Under the pieces are notes generated by a model. The model was not told the origin of the DNA, made no database searches, and saw only the letters and a list, made by a program, of their open reading frames with translations. A stretch of DNA of 64,000 bases. It comes from Trametes villosa (taxonomy: Eukaryota; Basidiomycota; Agaricomycetes; Polyporales; Polyporaceae). Within the stretch, counting starts at the first letter, position 1; the number at the start of each line of letters is the position of its first letter. The position numbers and the translations under genes are program-made. The stretch is from NCBI GenBank assembly GCA_002964805.2, contig PUDQ02000016.1, positions 682,001 through 746,000 on the forward strand, read 5' to 3'. Shown here one piece after another: positions 10,101-19,412 of the stretch.

Positions 10101-11865
10101 GCCCTAGTATGCCTTCCTCATCCTCATCTTTGTCGTCAGCATTCACCGCACGCACCTCGCGCTCCCGAAGCACGGCTTGTTTCGCTTTTGCAAGTGCATC
10201 TTTCCAGTAAGCAGCTGAGCGACAATCTTGCATGTACGGATGCTGATTGCTACTAGGTACATCGGGGTTAACAGGTTTGTAGGAACTTCTGGAAAGCAGG
10301 TCTCTCATCTCTTGCATTTCTTTAGTTTTTCTTATGGTGGCCTTGTCCGTTAGACACGCAGGATCGTCAAGCAGAGCAAGCAAATCTCTCTCCGTGTCTA
10401 CGAAGGCTGAAGTCTCGGTTTCCTGAGCCAGATCTCCTGGTCCGTCTGAGCCTTCAGCCATGCGGCTGAAGACGGCGGCAGCTTCGCTCTCCTCGGTGCG
10501 TCTTAGAGCAGAGAAGTCATCCCGCGCATCTGCACATTCATACAGCACATTCATGTTCTTCATCACAGCGACACTTTCTGCAGGGAATGTGCATGCAGAA
10601 AATGCTTCACTTAGAGAGCCATGTTCTCCTAGTAGGTCACGACCACGACGCCAACCCGTGGGGCGGAAAAACGCAAGCATTGTCTTATGGTAGGTCTCAA
10701 GGTCGCCTCTATCGGCACGGGGCAGTGTGCCGCCGACAAAATTGAGTATGTACCGCGATGACTCTGGTAACAGGTATACAGCGTGCGTTGAGTACGATGG
10801 ATGGGATGACAGAAAACGGTAAGCATTCCCAGACGGTTCTGGTGCCGTCTCCTGAGCATCAGATCGGCCACTGTCGGTGGAGGAGTCTGAATCTATGTCC
10901 GAGCCTCCGTCGGCCGCGCCCGCGCTGCGTTTCGTCGTGCGCCGTATGCGCCTAGTGTCCGTGCTTCTGAGAAAATCGTACAAGGACCAGTGTTCAAAGA
11001 AAGTCGGGCGATATATATAATCGTTGAGCTTACTCATTGGTACAACCTTCTTTCCATTAACGCCGACAAGTACCTGCTCATTATCGACCTCACCAGTTTG
11101 GCCTCCCAGGTCGGCGGACGCGTGAGCCACATAGTTATACCAGAAGAACACCTTGAACCGATGGTTAGTGTAGTGATCAGGAAAGCCTAGAAGGTGCGCG
11201 CAAGCAGCGGGTCCGCCTATCTCGCGCATTGCGGTCAATGCGTTAACTACCTTGGTGAGCATTTTGCGTGCCGCTTCAGTACGAGAAGGGCAATCGTTCA
11301 TGATCTCATCCTGCTTCTGCAAGACAGATTTGACCGCCTCAAATACCGAGTAGGTTTTGAGCTGCACTTTCGTCACGTAGTCAGTAACATATGCTATAAT
11401 AGCGCGCACCTGAGTGCCTGAAAGGAGACAAGTTACGTCCGTGTTACAACGGATGAGGAAGCTAACTATGATATTGTATGTGTTCAACCATGGATCCTGT
11501 TTTTTGAAGCGTAAAGCGCCGTTCTCGGGGTCTACTACAGTTGTTTGATGCACATCCCGCGGGAATCGCGCGCGGCAGTACTGTGTTTTACCCCGGAGAC
11601 AGCCTTTGGAGTGACGCGAGTCGTGACGATTAGAGAGGTACACAATCTCATCGGTTTCGCGGCAGACTCCGTTATACCACTCCTTCAGAGCACTGGTGTC
11701 ATCGGAAAACACGGACGGCGGCGGCGGCGATGGAAGTATGGATGCGGGATCACGATAGGTCTCACGGCCTTCAGGTTCCTCCGAAGGGTCATCTTCTGGA
11801 GAAGCGGCTCTCCGCTGCTTAGCTAGAGACTCACGAACCTGGCTCTCTGTAGATAGGGAGTACTC
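7195..11865 (-). CDS. Helitron RepHel transposase, C-terminal 1,556 residues (split by Plavaka)
   Basis: Continuous open frame from GAG at 11865 to the stop at 7195. Numbered in the rejoined 2,507-aa protein, it contains CRARFPRD near 1048, the paired catalytic tyrosines of the Rep domain in AYVTDYVTK (Y1110, Y1114), and a Pif1-type SF1 helicase with Walker A GMAGTGKS (1627-1634), Walker B VIFIDE (about 1704-1709) and VAGDFGQLPPPG. After a basic KKRKRE-type linker, the last 300 residues hold DYSCAYDA (Cys near 2242) and NHFTARYV with WYHDG (His near 2454), the spacing of a papain-like, ubiquitin-protease-like fold. The protein nicks and unwinds DNA for rolling-circle transposition in the nucleus. 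The ORF can also be read from an accidental ATG at 11871, created at the Plavaka junction. No frameshift or stop is present. Confidence 0.92.
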   Translation of the reverse strand, partial: EYSLSTESQVRESLAKQRRAASPEDDPSEEPEGRETYRDPASILPSPPPPSVFSDDTSALKEWYNGVCRETDEIVYLSNRHDSRHSKGCLRGKTQYCRARFPRDVHQTTVVDPENGALRFKKQDPWLNTYNIIVSFLIRCNTDVTCLLSGTQVRAIIAYVTDYVTKVQLKTYSVFEAVKSVLQKQDEIMNDCPSRTEAARKMLTKVVNALTAMREIGGPAACAHLLGFPDHYTNHRFKVFFWYNYVAHASADLGGQTGEVDNEQVLVGVNGKKVVPMSKLNDYIYRPTFFEHWSLYDFLRSTDTRRIRRTTKRSAGAADGGSDIDSDSSTDSGRSDAQETAPEPSGNAYRFLSSHPSYSTHAVYLLPESSRYILNFVGGTLPRADRGDLETYHKTMLAFFRPTGWRRGRDLLGEHGSLSEAFSACTFPAESVAVMKNMNVLYECADARDDFSALRRTEESEAAAVFSRMAEGSDGPGDLAQETETSAFVDTERDLLALLDDPACLTDKATIRKTKEMQEMRDLLSRSSYKPVNPDVPSSNQHPYMQDCRSAAYWKDALAKAKQAVLREREVRAVNADDKDEDEEGILGHGKRSPATSKRTKLASENTVSIVTKANILAVCPGYANVDRPLQDSDIAVLANTVDQFKLNNEQKLAFTIVAHTVHHHLSDQLLMALSGMAGTGKSQVLKALTSFMDARGELHRLLILAPTGSAACNVNGSTYHSALCFGRDWNDLGKMDQNKLAKLRGNLEGRDVIFIDEISMISCLSFYLICAYLTVAFGNPLVPFGGKHIIVAGDFGQLPPPGAGQLALYSDSVGFWTESMSLKAQMNVIGQALWHQFTTVVILRQNMRQAGLCEDDRKYRKALENARMKDCDGDDIALLRSRIVSVSPASPLLQSPGDIPVSIITALNSHRDAINEVGSKAYSRATAQTLTEFYSIDVWAGDKSEHSARATQRAQDSTINPQRKSNTIGPEMQDLLWSLSPCLTDHHAGVLKLCVGLPVLLKTNEATELCATNGAEAVVTGWTAHAIPGSDKQVLDTLFVCLINPPRTVQIGDLPPNVIPLPRTKQRVECKMPFGERSSVFIQREQVMVLPNFAMTDFASQGRTRGFNPVHLAHCRSSQAVYTCLSRSSSLQGLVILGALDVSKLTGGLPIPVKREFQALEILADITRHKASGTLPPSVSTADRSSAIKSYRKWKGLGHVPRDVHPALAWTDDPAYFDTRGSGTSWQLVTKKKQTASQSQPKKRKREPDNSVFVPAERIAKKPKKHPIPSARRDVPGVLGVPWDAVDYSCAYDAIVTIIANYLFASSEHAVPWPADTPIAHGLMLNLRSADRTPAGLIQVRNALRDILSAADPAAFPRRGPFTAAASEVLEMLFRCPAPFAAINSVCPRCDPQRTAVPHYIQGPLFCIHPGLLDAMPSASNAPLAIGSSQCINNLLHAHALRRRCCPEMQIEAAFRDNANVLMMELQPRSNVVIDAAVVVPRSANEASTTWSLRGIIYLGYNHFTARYVSESQEIWYHDGADSGSVCVQEGTLSSVDLSTAGGRTASHLLYFKQS

Positions 11866-11869
11866 GCCC
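11866..11869. repeat. Target-site duplication GCCC, left copy (Plavaka)
   Basis: GCCC directly abuts the left Plavaka end and matches 22763-22766. The rejoined Helitron codons CAT-AAG-GGC-GAG-TAC use one copy. A 2-bp duplication with a one-base-longer inverted repeat would fit equally well. Confidence 0.65.
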
Positions 11870-11898
11870 ATCAGGAAAACGTCACGTACTTGGCTGGC
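11870..11898 (+). repeat. Plavaka terminal inverted repeat, left
   Basis: ATCAGGAAAACGTCACGTAC, then TTGGCTGGC. It pairs with the right end through ATCAG, CGTCAC and a partly matching CTTGG segment. Confidence 0.7.
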
Positions 11899-11899
11899 T

Positions 11900-12030
11900 C
11901 CTTTGGCCCAAGGAGCCCGACTTCAGCCCAAGTCCACTGCCTTGGGGCGAAGTCGGCGTCTTCAGTGCAAGTCCGGCGTCTTCAGCACAAGTCCGGTGTC
12001 TTTGGTGCAAGGCCGGCGTCTTCGTTACTT
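11900..12030. repeat. Plavaka left subterminal repeats
   Basis: About five imperfect direct repeats with the core GCAAGTCCGGCGTCTTCA lie just inside the left end: GCCCAAGTCC, GGCGAAGTCGGCGTCTTCAG, TGCAAGTCCGGCGTCTTCAG, CACAAGTCCGGTGTCTTTGG and TGCAAGGCCGGCGTCTTCG. Arrays like this near transposon ends are commonly transposase-binding sites; binding here is inferred. Confidence 0.65.
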
Positions 12031-12131
12031 CATGACTAAGTATGTACTTCACGGCCTTCGCTATGTACTTCAGAGCCATGGGAGAGGCAGTGCTGTGCGC
12101 TATACCAGTCACAATCACAATGCATATCTAT

Positions 12132-13811
12132 TTAAAAGGCAATCTCGTGTGCATGATGATCTGCGTACTTATTAACGTAAAAGGCATTAAAAGCGTCCAA
12201 AGAATCAGTGTGTTTAAGTGTACGAGGAACGGAATGTGCACCCGAGACACCAATGAGATGTGCAGCCCGAAGGATACAGTCTAAATGAATAACAGACAGC
12301 ATAGGATTTCCCTGAGGATCAACCTGGGGCTCCACAATCCACATGCCCGTCTCCTCACATGGTGTATCCTTGGAGGGGACAAACCATGAGACGAGGGCGC
12401 ATGGGAAGTAAATCCCACGAAAATCCTTGAACGAAAAGAACATGTGAACGCGCACAACGGCTAAGCCACGGAAGCCAGGGAGCTCCTCATTGCAGGTGAC
12501 AAAAGCGCAATCGTACCGTCCAGGCCCCTTCCGCCAGACGGGGCATGCACGAATACGCTCACGCTTCATCCCTTTGATGCCAGAAAGATCACTCGGCGCA
12601 TAAAAAATGGCCACTGCAGAAGGGAAAACAGACATACGTAAAGGGGCCTGGGGACAAGCCTGAAGATCAACATCGACGTCCGCAACCTCATCGTCAGGCA
12701 GAGCCTGCGCATAGAGGAAGCGACGGATGAGAGCAGGCAAAGAAGGCACCCCGATGAACATCGCAATGTCATCGGTGGTCTTGGGGAAGCCTGGCGCTTC
12801 ACAGACAGTCAGCATTGGCAGATCACGGATAAGAAGCAGAGCGCGACTTACCTTTGCGCTTCGCCAAGGTCACCTCACCGAGGACATCCTCGTTGACTGG
12901 GCCGCAGTCATCGTCGTCTTGGGCAGCGGCTTGTTGCTCGATAACCTCCTCGGGGTCATCGAGCTCTTCATCGTCCAGCCCGAGGCCCGCCCAGATGTCC
13001 TCTTCGGGCAGGGGCGCCTGAACGCATGCGCCGCGGAGCATTCCACGAGAGGTGAAGTCGGCACGTGCAGCCCCAAGCTTGTCAAGGCGCTGGTTCGTCA
13101 AGAGCATCTGACCCAATGCCTCGTACCGGTTAGAACGGCGATAGGGCTCCTTGACAGCCTTGATGTGCTTCGACTCGGTGATAGAGGAGCAGAGGCCGTT
13201 CGGAGCGCCGAACTGTTGGATAAGGTACGGGTAGTGCATGAGGGAGTGCTGACGGGGGAGAGAGAAGCCGTCGGGTCGGACACCAGCCTCTTCGAAGACG
13301 ACACGATCACGATGGAAGCGGGCAAGCGCATCGTCAATCTGCGCCAAGGTGTCCGTGGTGATGACGTCCCGGCGAACGAGGTAGCAGAACTCGAGAAACG
13401 CACTGAGCGCCTGCACCATCTGAGCCGGGACATGGCCAGCGATAGCGGGAAGATACACCTGCCAAACAATGAGCAAGACATCACTTGAACGTAGACAGAT
13501 CTTACCTTCATCAATGCCTTCGAGTCGTCTCCCGTCCACTGCTTGAACCCACGACCTTCCGGAAATCGCCGCAGGCCAGGGAAGCTAGGCGCAGCAGCGA
13601 TCCTGGTGTACTTCGTCAGATGCGGTCTCGACACATCAAAAAAGCGCAGCGTACCGTCGATCAATGTCTGCGAGAATGACTGCAGCGCCTGCCTTGCCGT
13701 GGACGATCTCCAGGTACTCCTCCACCCAGGTCACCAAGTGGTCCTTAAAAGTCCCCTTGATGATCTGATGAAGGAGGTCAGGAGACAGCATGTCATGGAT
13801 GTCTGCCCTGG
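12132..13811 (-). CDS. Plavaka transposase, 3' part (rest of exon 4 to exon 7)
   Basis: Continues exon 4 at 13811-13655, followed by exons 13602-13506, 13458-12852 and 12796-12132. Introns are 47-55 nt (GTACGC...CCAG, GTAAGA...GGCAG, GTAAGT...GAAG). The coded segments match the family in order: ADIHDMLSPDLLHQIIKGTF, then FPGLRRFPEGRGFKQWTGDD, SLPRQHSLMHYPYLIQQFGA with SITESKHIKAVKEPYRRSNR, and the closing FYAPSDLSGIKGM and VIHLDCILRAAHLIGV region. Phases close exactly: counting from exon 4, 1,545 nt is 515 codons including the stop. With the 5' part this gives a complete 1,026-aa protein. The only lesion is the insertion at 13812-16426. Confidence 0.88.
13805..13811. repeat. Target-site duplication GCCCTGG, left copy
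   Basis: Seven bases identical to 16427-16433, abutting the long-TIR element. Only one copy is needed to code GFPRADIHD across the junction. Confidence 0.85.
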
Positions 13812-14790
13812 CAGCAGCTGTGGTAGTTCTAATATAATATAAACCGTCAAATGGCCCAGAGCGCATTACATTAGGAACCGTAGGGGTTCCTAATGTAATA
13901 GGCTCCCCCGCCGAAAGGCCCGGTGAGCCTCCGGCACCTGCCTAATGGGGCCGGTTTCCGCGGGTGGCTGCTTATGAGCCCCCGGGACTCTTATCTCTTG
14001 TTGATAACAACCTAATCTCATCTCTCCCGCACTCCCGGGCATGCAGATAGCGCGGGAACTCGGGCGCTTTGACTCTCGGCTGGGCACCACCCCGATTAGG
14101 CAGGCTCCCCTCTCACCTCCCCCCTGGGTAGCTCTCTTCTTGGATATCTCGCTCGTCTCTGGCCCGATTCGCCTGGCAAGTGGCTCTACCGGTTCGCATT
14201 GAATAGGGCTACCATAATCAGCAAACGCGAAGGAAATGCGGTACGTACTGATGTTGTTATGCTAGGTGCAACTAGCCCATATAGGGCGACGCGATCTGGG
14301 CGATAGCTTGCCCGTTTCGCGTCTCCCCGGGGCGCGTGTGGGCTCCCCAGAAAGCGGCTGAACAGGGCTTTCTGGCGAGCCCGGGCGCGCGCGAATCGAC
14401 CCAGTGGTTGGGGTTCTGTGCTCCGCCCATCTAGGGCAGGAGCACAGGCTCCCCTCCCTTGGTCAGATCTCGCTCAATTCCGCATGTATACGGTTGAAAC
14501 TTTGAATTCCCCCCTAAAACACGATGTTGGTGTGCTTATAGGACTTTTCAGCCCAGATACTTTATGCAAAATGCGCCAGACAACCTCGTCCTGGGGCCCA
14601 GCTCCAGGACGACGGTTTGCTTGATATCTCGGGCACCTAGACGCGCGTCGCTACCGCACGCATATCCCCGGAAAGCTGCTGAACGCAGCTTTCCGTCGAT
14701 ATGCTTGCTGTGGCGATCCGACCGCCCGTTACTGCACAGTCCCCTCTGCACCTCGCCATCCCATCCTCCCCCTCTCCTTCCCTTCCTTCT
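13812..14790 (+). repeat. Long inverted-repeat arm, left
   Basis: Aligns with the reverse complement of about 15450-16426 along its length with small indels. Landmarks include GCCCAGAGCGCATTACATTA (13854), GGGTGGCTGCTTAT (13961), ACCACCCCGATTAGGCAGG (14085), CGACGCGATC (14287), CCGCCCATCTAGGGCAGGAG (14424) and GCTGCTGAACGCAGCTTTCC (14675). The inner boundary is approximate. Confidence 0.85.
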
Positions 14791-15449
14791 TCCAGGCTCT
14801 CCCTTCTACGCCCACAGACCGGTCTTTAGGCCTCATATACCCCTCCTGTACATATACTAGCACTCTGTATGTCTAGATCTCACTCAAAGTCGCCACAATC
14901 TATATATTTGTTCCTCTGCACTGAAAGGTGATGGATACATTCCCCCCTGGTTAATGATACAATGTATGCATCAAGGAACGAATAATTAGCTTACACAGTA
15001 CTATACCACAGCTACCCAAAACATTTTAAATCATGGAAAACGGGTAGGAACTCGTAAAGATGTGTATTTTACAGTTGGAGAGGGCTCCTAGCAGTGCTGT
15101 ACTGCATGAGAGCCTGGGGCAGCCACCGAGACCGTCTTAAGACGGCCTGTGGCTGAGCCCTCCCCGAGGAGATCCTGTTGTAGCTCCATCACGGGAGCTC
15201 TTATTCCTTAGCTTTTTTGTACATACGTAGTCCTAGTAGATGCCTATCAGAATACGCGTTCAGCACGCTTATCGGGGACGAAACGGACCGGGGATCGTGT
15301 TGCCTACCTGGAGACACCTGGACACACTGATAAGCCCAGGCAACGAGGCCCAAGGATTATGAAACTAATCGCATTCCACAGAACGATTGTGCTACGTTAT
15401 ATGAGAAGTGGAAAGCTTGAACGAAGGGAAACGGACAGGAATTGGGTGA
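14791..15449. other. Central spacer of the long-TIR element
   Basis: About 0.66 kb without a usable open frame, more AT-rich than the arms in places. It contains TGTATGCATCAAGG-type and TTTTTTGTACATACG strings. No gene or known motif is seen. Confidence 0.5.
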
Positions 15450-16426
15450 TTAGTGGGAGAGGGAAAGGGAGGAGGGGGTGGGGAGAGGCATGTCGCACCA
15501 GCGAGGGTTCCAGCGGTCGTATCGCGACGAAAAGCATACCGACGGAAAGCTGCGTTCAGCAGCTTTCCGGGGGTATGTGTTACGTCGCGGAGCGCGCCCG
15601 CGTCCCAGAGATATCGAGCAAACCGTCGTCCTGGGGACAGGCCCCAAGACGAGGCTATCTGGCGCTTTCTGGATGCCTTCCTCGGGCTGGTAAGTCTGAT
15701 GAGCGAGTGCCCATCGTGTTTTGAGAGCCTGTACACAGCTTCAGCTGGATCTATGGCGAAATGAGCAATCTGCAGCCCAGGAGGTGATTCTCTGCTCCTG
15801 CCCTGGATGGGCGGAGCGCAGAATCACAACCGCCGGGCGGATCCGAGCGCATGTGGGCTCGCCAGAAAGCTCTGGTAAGCCGCTTTCTGGGAAGCCCAGA
15901 CGCGCCCCGAGGCAACGCGAAACGGGCGAGATATCGCCCGGATCGCGTCGCCTGATTGGGCCTACTTGTACACTGTATAGCGGCATTAGTACGCACCGTA
16001 TGAATTCGCGCTATTAAGGCTTATTGAAGCCCTTTGTAATGTGAACGAATAGAGCCACTTGCGAGGCAAATCGGCCGCGAAACGAGCGAGATACAGAGGG
16101 AGAGAGCTGCCCAAGGGAGGAGGGAAGAGGAGAACCTGCCTAATCGGGGTGGTTCTCAGCCGAGAGCTGAGGCGCCAGGATTCCCACGCCTGGTGGATGG
16201 CCGAGAGCCCGGGAGAGATGAGATTAGCATGCTATCAACAAGAGATAAGAAAGCCGGGGCTGATAAGCAGCCACCCGCCGAAACCGGCCGTATTTGGCAG
16301 GTGCCCGGGGGCTACTAGCCCGGGGAGCAGCCGGAAAATGATACAATAGGAACCCTACGGACTTTAATGTAATGCGCTCTGGGCCAATTGACGGTCAATG
16401 ATATAATATAACTACCACAGCTTGTG
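15450..16426 (-). repeat. Long inverted-repeat arm, right
   Basis: Mirror of the left arm. The reverse complement carries the same landmarks in the same order: the tip, GCATTACATT, GGGTGGCTGCTTAT, ACCACCCCGATTAGGCAGG, CCGCCCATCCAGGGCAGGAG and GCTGCTGAACGCAGCTTTCC. Confidence 0.85.
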
Positions 16427-16433
16427 GCCCTGG
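16427..16433. repeat. Target-site duplication GCCCTGG, right copy
   Basis: Seven bases identical to 13805-13811. The eighth base differs on both sides, so the duplication is 7 bp or an eroded 8 bp. Confidence 0.85.
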
Positions 16434-18156
16434 GAAAGCCGGCGGTGAAAGGCTATGAACGATAACATGTCAGCGATAAGCTATGGATAGCGGAGTGCAG
16501 ACATACGATGAGGTCGCCCACGATCCCGTAGTCGTCCCACAGTGCTTTGAGGTCAAGCGCGTCGAGCAATGCACGGGTATGCTCATGGCAGCGGCGAGGT
16601 GCTTCAGCATCGTCGAGATCGCTACGATGAGCAGTGCACCTTAAATGAGTGTTCAGTACTGACATCTTGCATGAACGTACACGCGCACATACTTTGCACA
16701 CCAGCCTTGGACGACACACGCTAGCAGGACCTGCTCAGGGTAGTCCGCGATGTACGGACCTAGGCCATAGAGCATGCGGCGGAAGTGCCCATCCGCGCAA
16801 CGCACAACCTCCGCCGTGGTCATGCCCGGACGGAGAGACTGGAGGATAGTGCGGAGTGACGTATGGAATAGCTGACGACGAAACTTGCGAAAGCCGGGGT
16901 CGTTGGCATACTCGCGGTCGGCTAACAATGCAGTAGAGGTAAGAGGCGGAAGAGAAAGACGATCAAGATGTATTAGACTGACTCTTAGGTACAGCAAGGA
17001 AGGCTACAAGGGATACTGCGTTGCGCTGAGCACGCCGGGTCGCATTACGTACGAGGCCGTTCGATAGATACAACGGGTAATACTCGTTCTGCCCGGTGGC
17101 GACCGAGACAGTCGTCTTGTCGCTGCCAAGGATGACGGGACAGAAAGTAGCATCCGCATTGGCGGGACGCTCTGCGAGGATATCCTGGAGCACGTCAATG
17201 AGGGTACAAACATAGGTGAGCATCGAAGAACTCACCGCCTGGGACCATGCCCAGTCGCCCGACATGAAATCCCGATACTCGCGCTGGTCGCCGCGGAATA
17301 CCTGCTTCGGTGCGAAGTCCATCTCTCCGGCGAAGTCGGGGTTGCCCAATTGGGCGTGTAAGACACGGCGTGGGCAGCGGTACCACACCGTGTACTCGCG
17401 GTCCATCCAGGGTGGCACGTCGCCAGCAGGACGAGGTCCGGTGTACGTGATATTGAATGCTTGCCAGGGGATGTCGGCGAGGGGGATGGTGTCGATGCTT
17501 TGATACATGCTCTTGGCGTCGGCAAAGGGTGGCGCCTGCCCAGGAGGAAGGGTCGCTCCCCAGAGTTGCATGAGTTCATTGACGTTGCCGGCGGACATCT
17601 GGGCCTTGCGGAAAAGGAAGTCGGCGACCTCGAACTGAGGCCGTGAGTCGTACGGCGAGTAGTCGTCCGGGAGTCGTGGGGGCGGCGGTGGAGGAGGCGC
17701 ATCGTCAGGGATCGCATGGCCGTGTTCATCACACGGGCGGCCTGCAGAACGCACTTGGTCAGTGAGCATTAGATCGGCGCCCATTGGCGACGTACCGGTC
17801 AATGTGGGATGTGTCTCGACATGTGAGCCCGGCGGTGGCGGTGGCGGCGGCGGCGGGGAGCCCGGTGGCGACGGCGGCGGCACCGAGCGCAGCGGCGACG
17901 GCGGCGGCGAAGGCGGCAGCACGTCATCGATCGGCATGCCTGGTACATCAAGGCCCGGAATGGGGACATGAGCGTCGTCACCTGGTAGCGGGAGGGCGGC
18001 GGCGGCGGGTGCAGGAGCAGGTGCTGGGGGAGGTGCACCCGGTGCGACGGCGTGTGTTGTACTTTCGTGTTGCTTGCGGCCGCCTATCGTCTTGAAAAGC
18101 TTGCGGCAGGCCGCAAAGCTGCACGGTATGGTCGCAGGGCGAAAGTTCCGAAACAT
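16427..18156 (-). CDS. Plavaka transposase, 5' part (exons 1 to 3 and start of exon 4)
   Basis: Exons 18156-16983, 16921-16693, 16639-16507 and 16452-16427 (exon 4, cut by the insert). Introns are 53-61 nt: GTCAGT...TTAG, GTATGT...TAAG and GTATGT...ATAG. The start was chosen at MFRNFRPATIPCSFAACRKL because it opens the C2H2 zinc finger (C12, C17, H30, H35) that commonly begins these proteins. A proline-rich linker follows (about 40-125, runs of PPPPPPP, from GGC-rich plus-strand DNA). The catalytic-domain hallmark ILGSDKTTVSVATGQNEYYP lies near 342-361, and RRMLYGLGPYIADYPEQ further on. The protein is a nuclear cut-and-paste DDE transposase. A small upstream exon cannot be excluded. Confidence 0.88.
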
Positions 18157-19412
18157 AGTGTCGAAGCCTGCACAGAGGTTAGCATCCTAAACGAGAGGCG
18201 CATTAGGCAGAGATAGCGACGCACTGGATGAGGGATGTCCGGGGCGAAACGTGTACGCGACGCGGCAGTGGTTGTAGTGGTTGGCGAAGGGCGGTGGACT
18301 GGACGTTGACGAGACGGAGAGGTACCGCAAGATGTGTAAGCGGTGCGGAGCGTCGACGTGGACGAGACAAGCCTACGGGCCGAGGAGGGGATAAGTATAG
18401 GCACGGGGATGAGGTTGAACGGTGACGGCTTACCGGCAGTAGATAGTGGTGCTCACAGACTTTAGGCAGTCGCGCACGTCGAGTCTCCTGTGCGTCGGCT
18501 ACGTTATGCGTCGGCTTCGCGTGGTAAGGGGTGACGGCGGTGGAAGAAGTCTTGAGGAAAGCCGCGGGGAGTTCGCAGAGTCGGGGCGGCGTGAGGGGAG
18601 AGCGGGCGGTATACGAGCGGGCGAAAAGGCGAGCGAGCGGCGGAGAAGGAGACTGAGCTGGGTGGGATGTGCAGCGGGGGTGTCAGGCGTGGTGGGTGAG
18701 GGTCAAGTCGCCCAAGAACGCGTACGCACAGGGTGCGTGCGCGTGGGCAGAGGGTAAGCTCGTTCGCGGCAGGGCTAGACGTGCGCGGCGTCTGCGACTT
18801 CCGTGGCCTTGGATAGCGAGCGAGAGCTCGTGCTTAGGACGGTACTTCGTCAGTCCGGGCTGAGGTTGGCGTCGGGGGCCCGCAATAGAGCGTGACCCAG
18901 CGCAGTCGATCGCCGTCCCGCACGAGTCATCTGTGAACACCCAATCAGCTGAGGGGGACCAGACGGATAAGCTGGAAAACCGTTCTTGCCTAGCTCCGAG
19001 CCGCGGCCATGCCGACGATGTGCCTGTGGAGGCTCCAGAGGGGATGGCTGCTGTCGGGAGTAGCGTAGCGGTCAGTTTCGACTCTAGCTCCCAGGACAAG
19101 CTGAGTACTTGCCACACAGTCCAGGGGATAGACATCGAACGTGGCCGACCGCGAAGGGACACGGCGAAGGGGGGCTGTAGAGACGAGCGCGAGCCCTGGG
19201 CTGCACAGCAAGCGGGAAAGCTCACGACCGGGAGGCCGATGTCACGGCCGTCCGCACGGCCTGCATCACGGTGGCGCCATCTCGGCCAAGGGACTGAGCC
19301 TGCAAGAGATAGGTACTTGAGGGTGAGCTTGAGCCGTCCTGCTGCACTTAACCCAACCACTCACCTCTAACCTCCTCGTTCACCTGCCCACCCCGTCCAC
19401 GCCCCACCGCCG
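18157..19412. promoter_or_regulatory. Divergent intergenic region between the two Plavaka genes
   Basis: 1.26 kb separates the transposase start (minus, 18156) from the second gene start (plus, 19413). It must hold both promoters. No clear TATA box is seen. The long open frames here on both strands overlap each other and look like GC-driven artefacts. Confidence 0.4.

Larger units (their letters stand above)
13812..16426. mobile_element. Non-autonomous long-TIR (foldback-like) element, 2,615 bp
   Basis: It inserts in exon 4 of the Plavaka transposase with a GCCCTGG duplication. The ends read CAGCAGCTGTGGTAGTT (left) and CACAAGCTGTGGTAGTT (right, reverse complement). Inverted homology continues inward for about 0.95 kb on each side, leaving an unrelated centre near 14790-15450. 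The arms are rich in hairpins, for example GGAAAGCTGC-TGAAC-GCAGCTTTCC at 14670-14694 with its mirror at 15544-15568, and CCAGAAAGC...GCTTTCTGG at 14347-14375. No coding region is seen, so mobilisation would need a transposase from elsewhere. Superfamily is not assigned: a 7-bp duplication and these tips do not match one I can name with confidence. Confidence 0.88.

Noticed and set aside
12823..13488. Plus-strand 253-codon open frame (12727-13488)
   Set aside because: Antisense to Plavaka transposase exons 6 and 7, which match the family in sequence and phase.
17820..17900. GGC-rich simple repeat as a separate element
   Set aside because: It encodes the proline-rich linker of the Plavaka transposase in frame.
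18683..19360. 225-codon minus-strand open frame between the two Plavaka genes
   Set aside because: Opposed by an equally open plus-strand frame and without resemblance to any Plavaka product.
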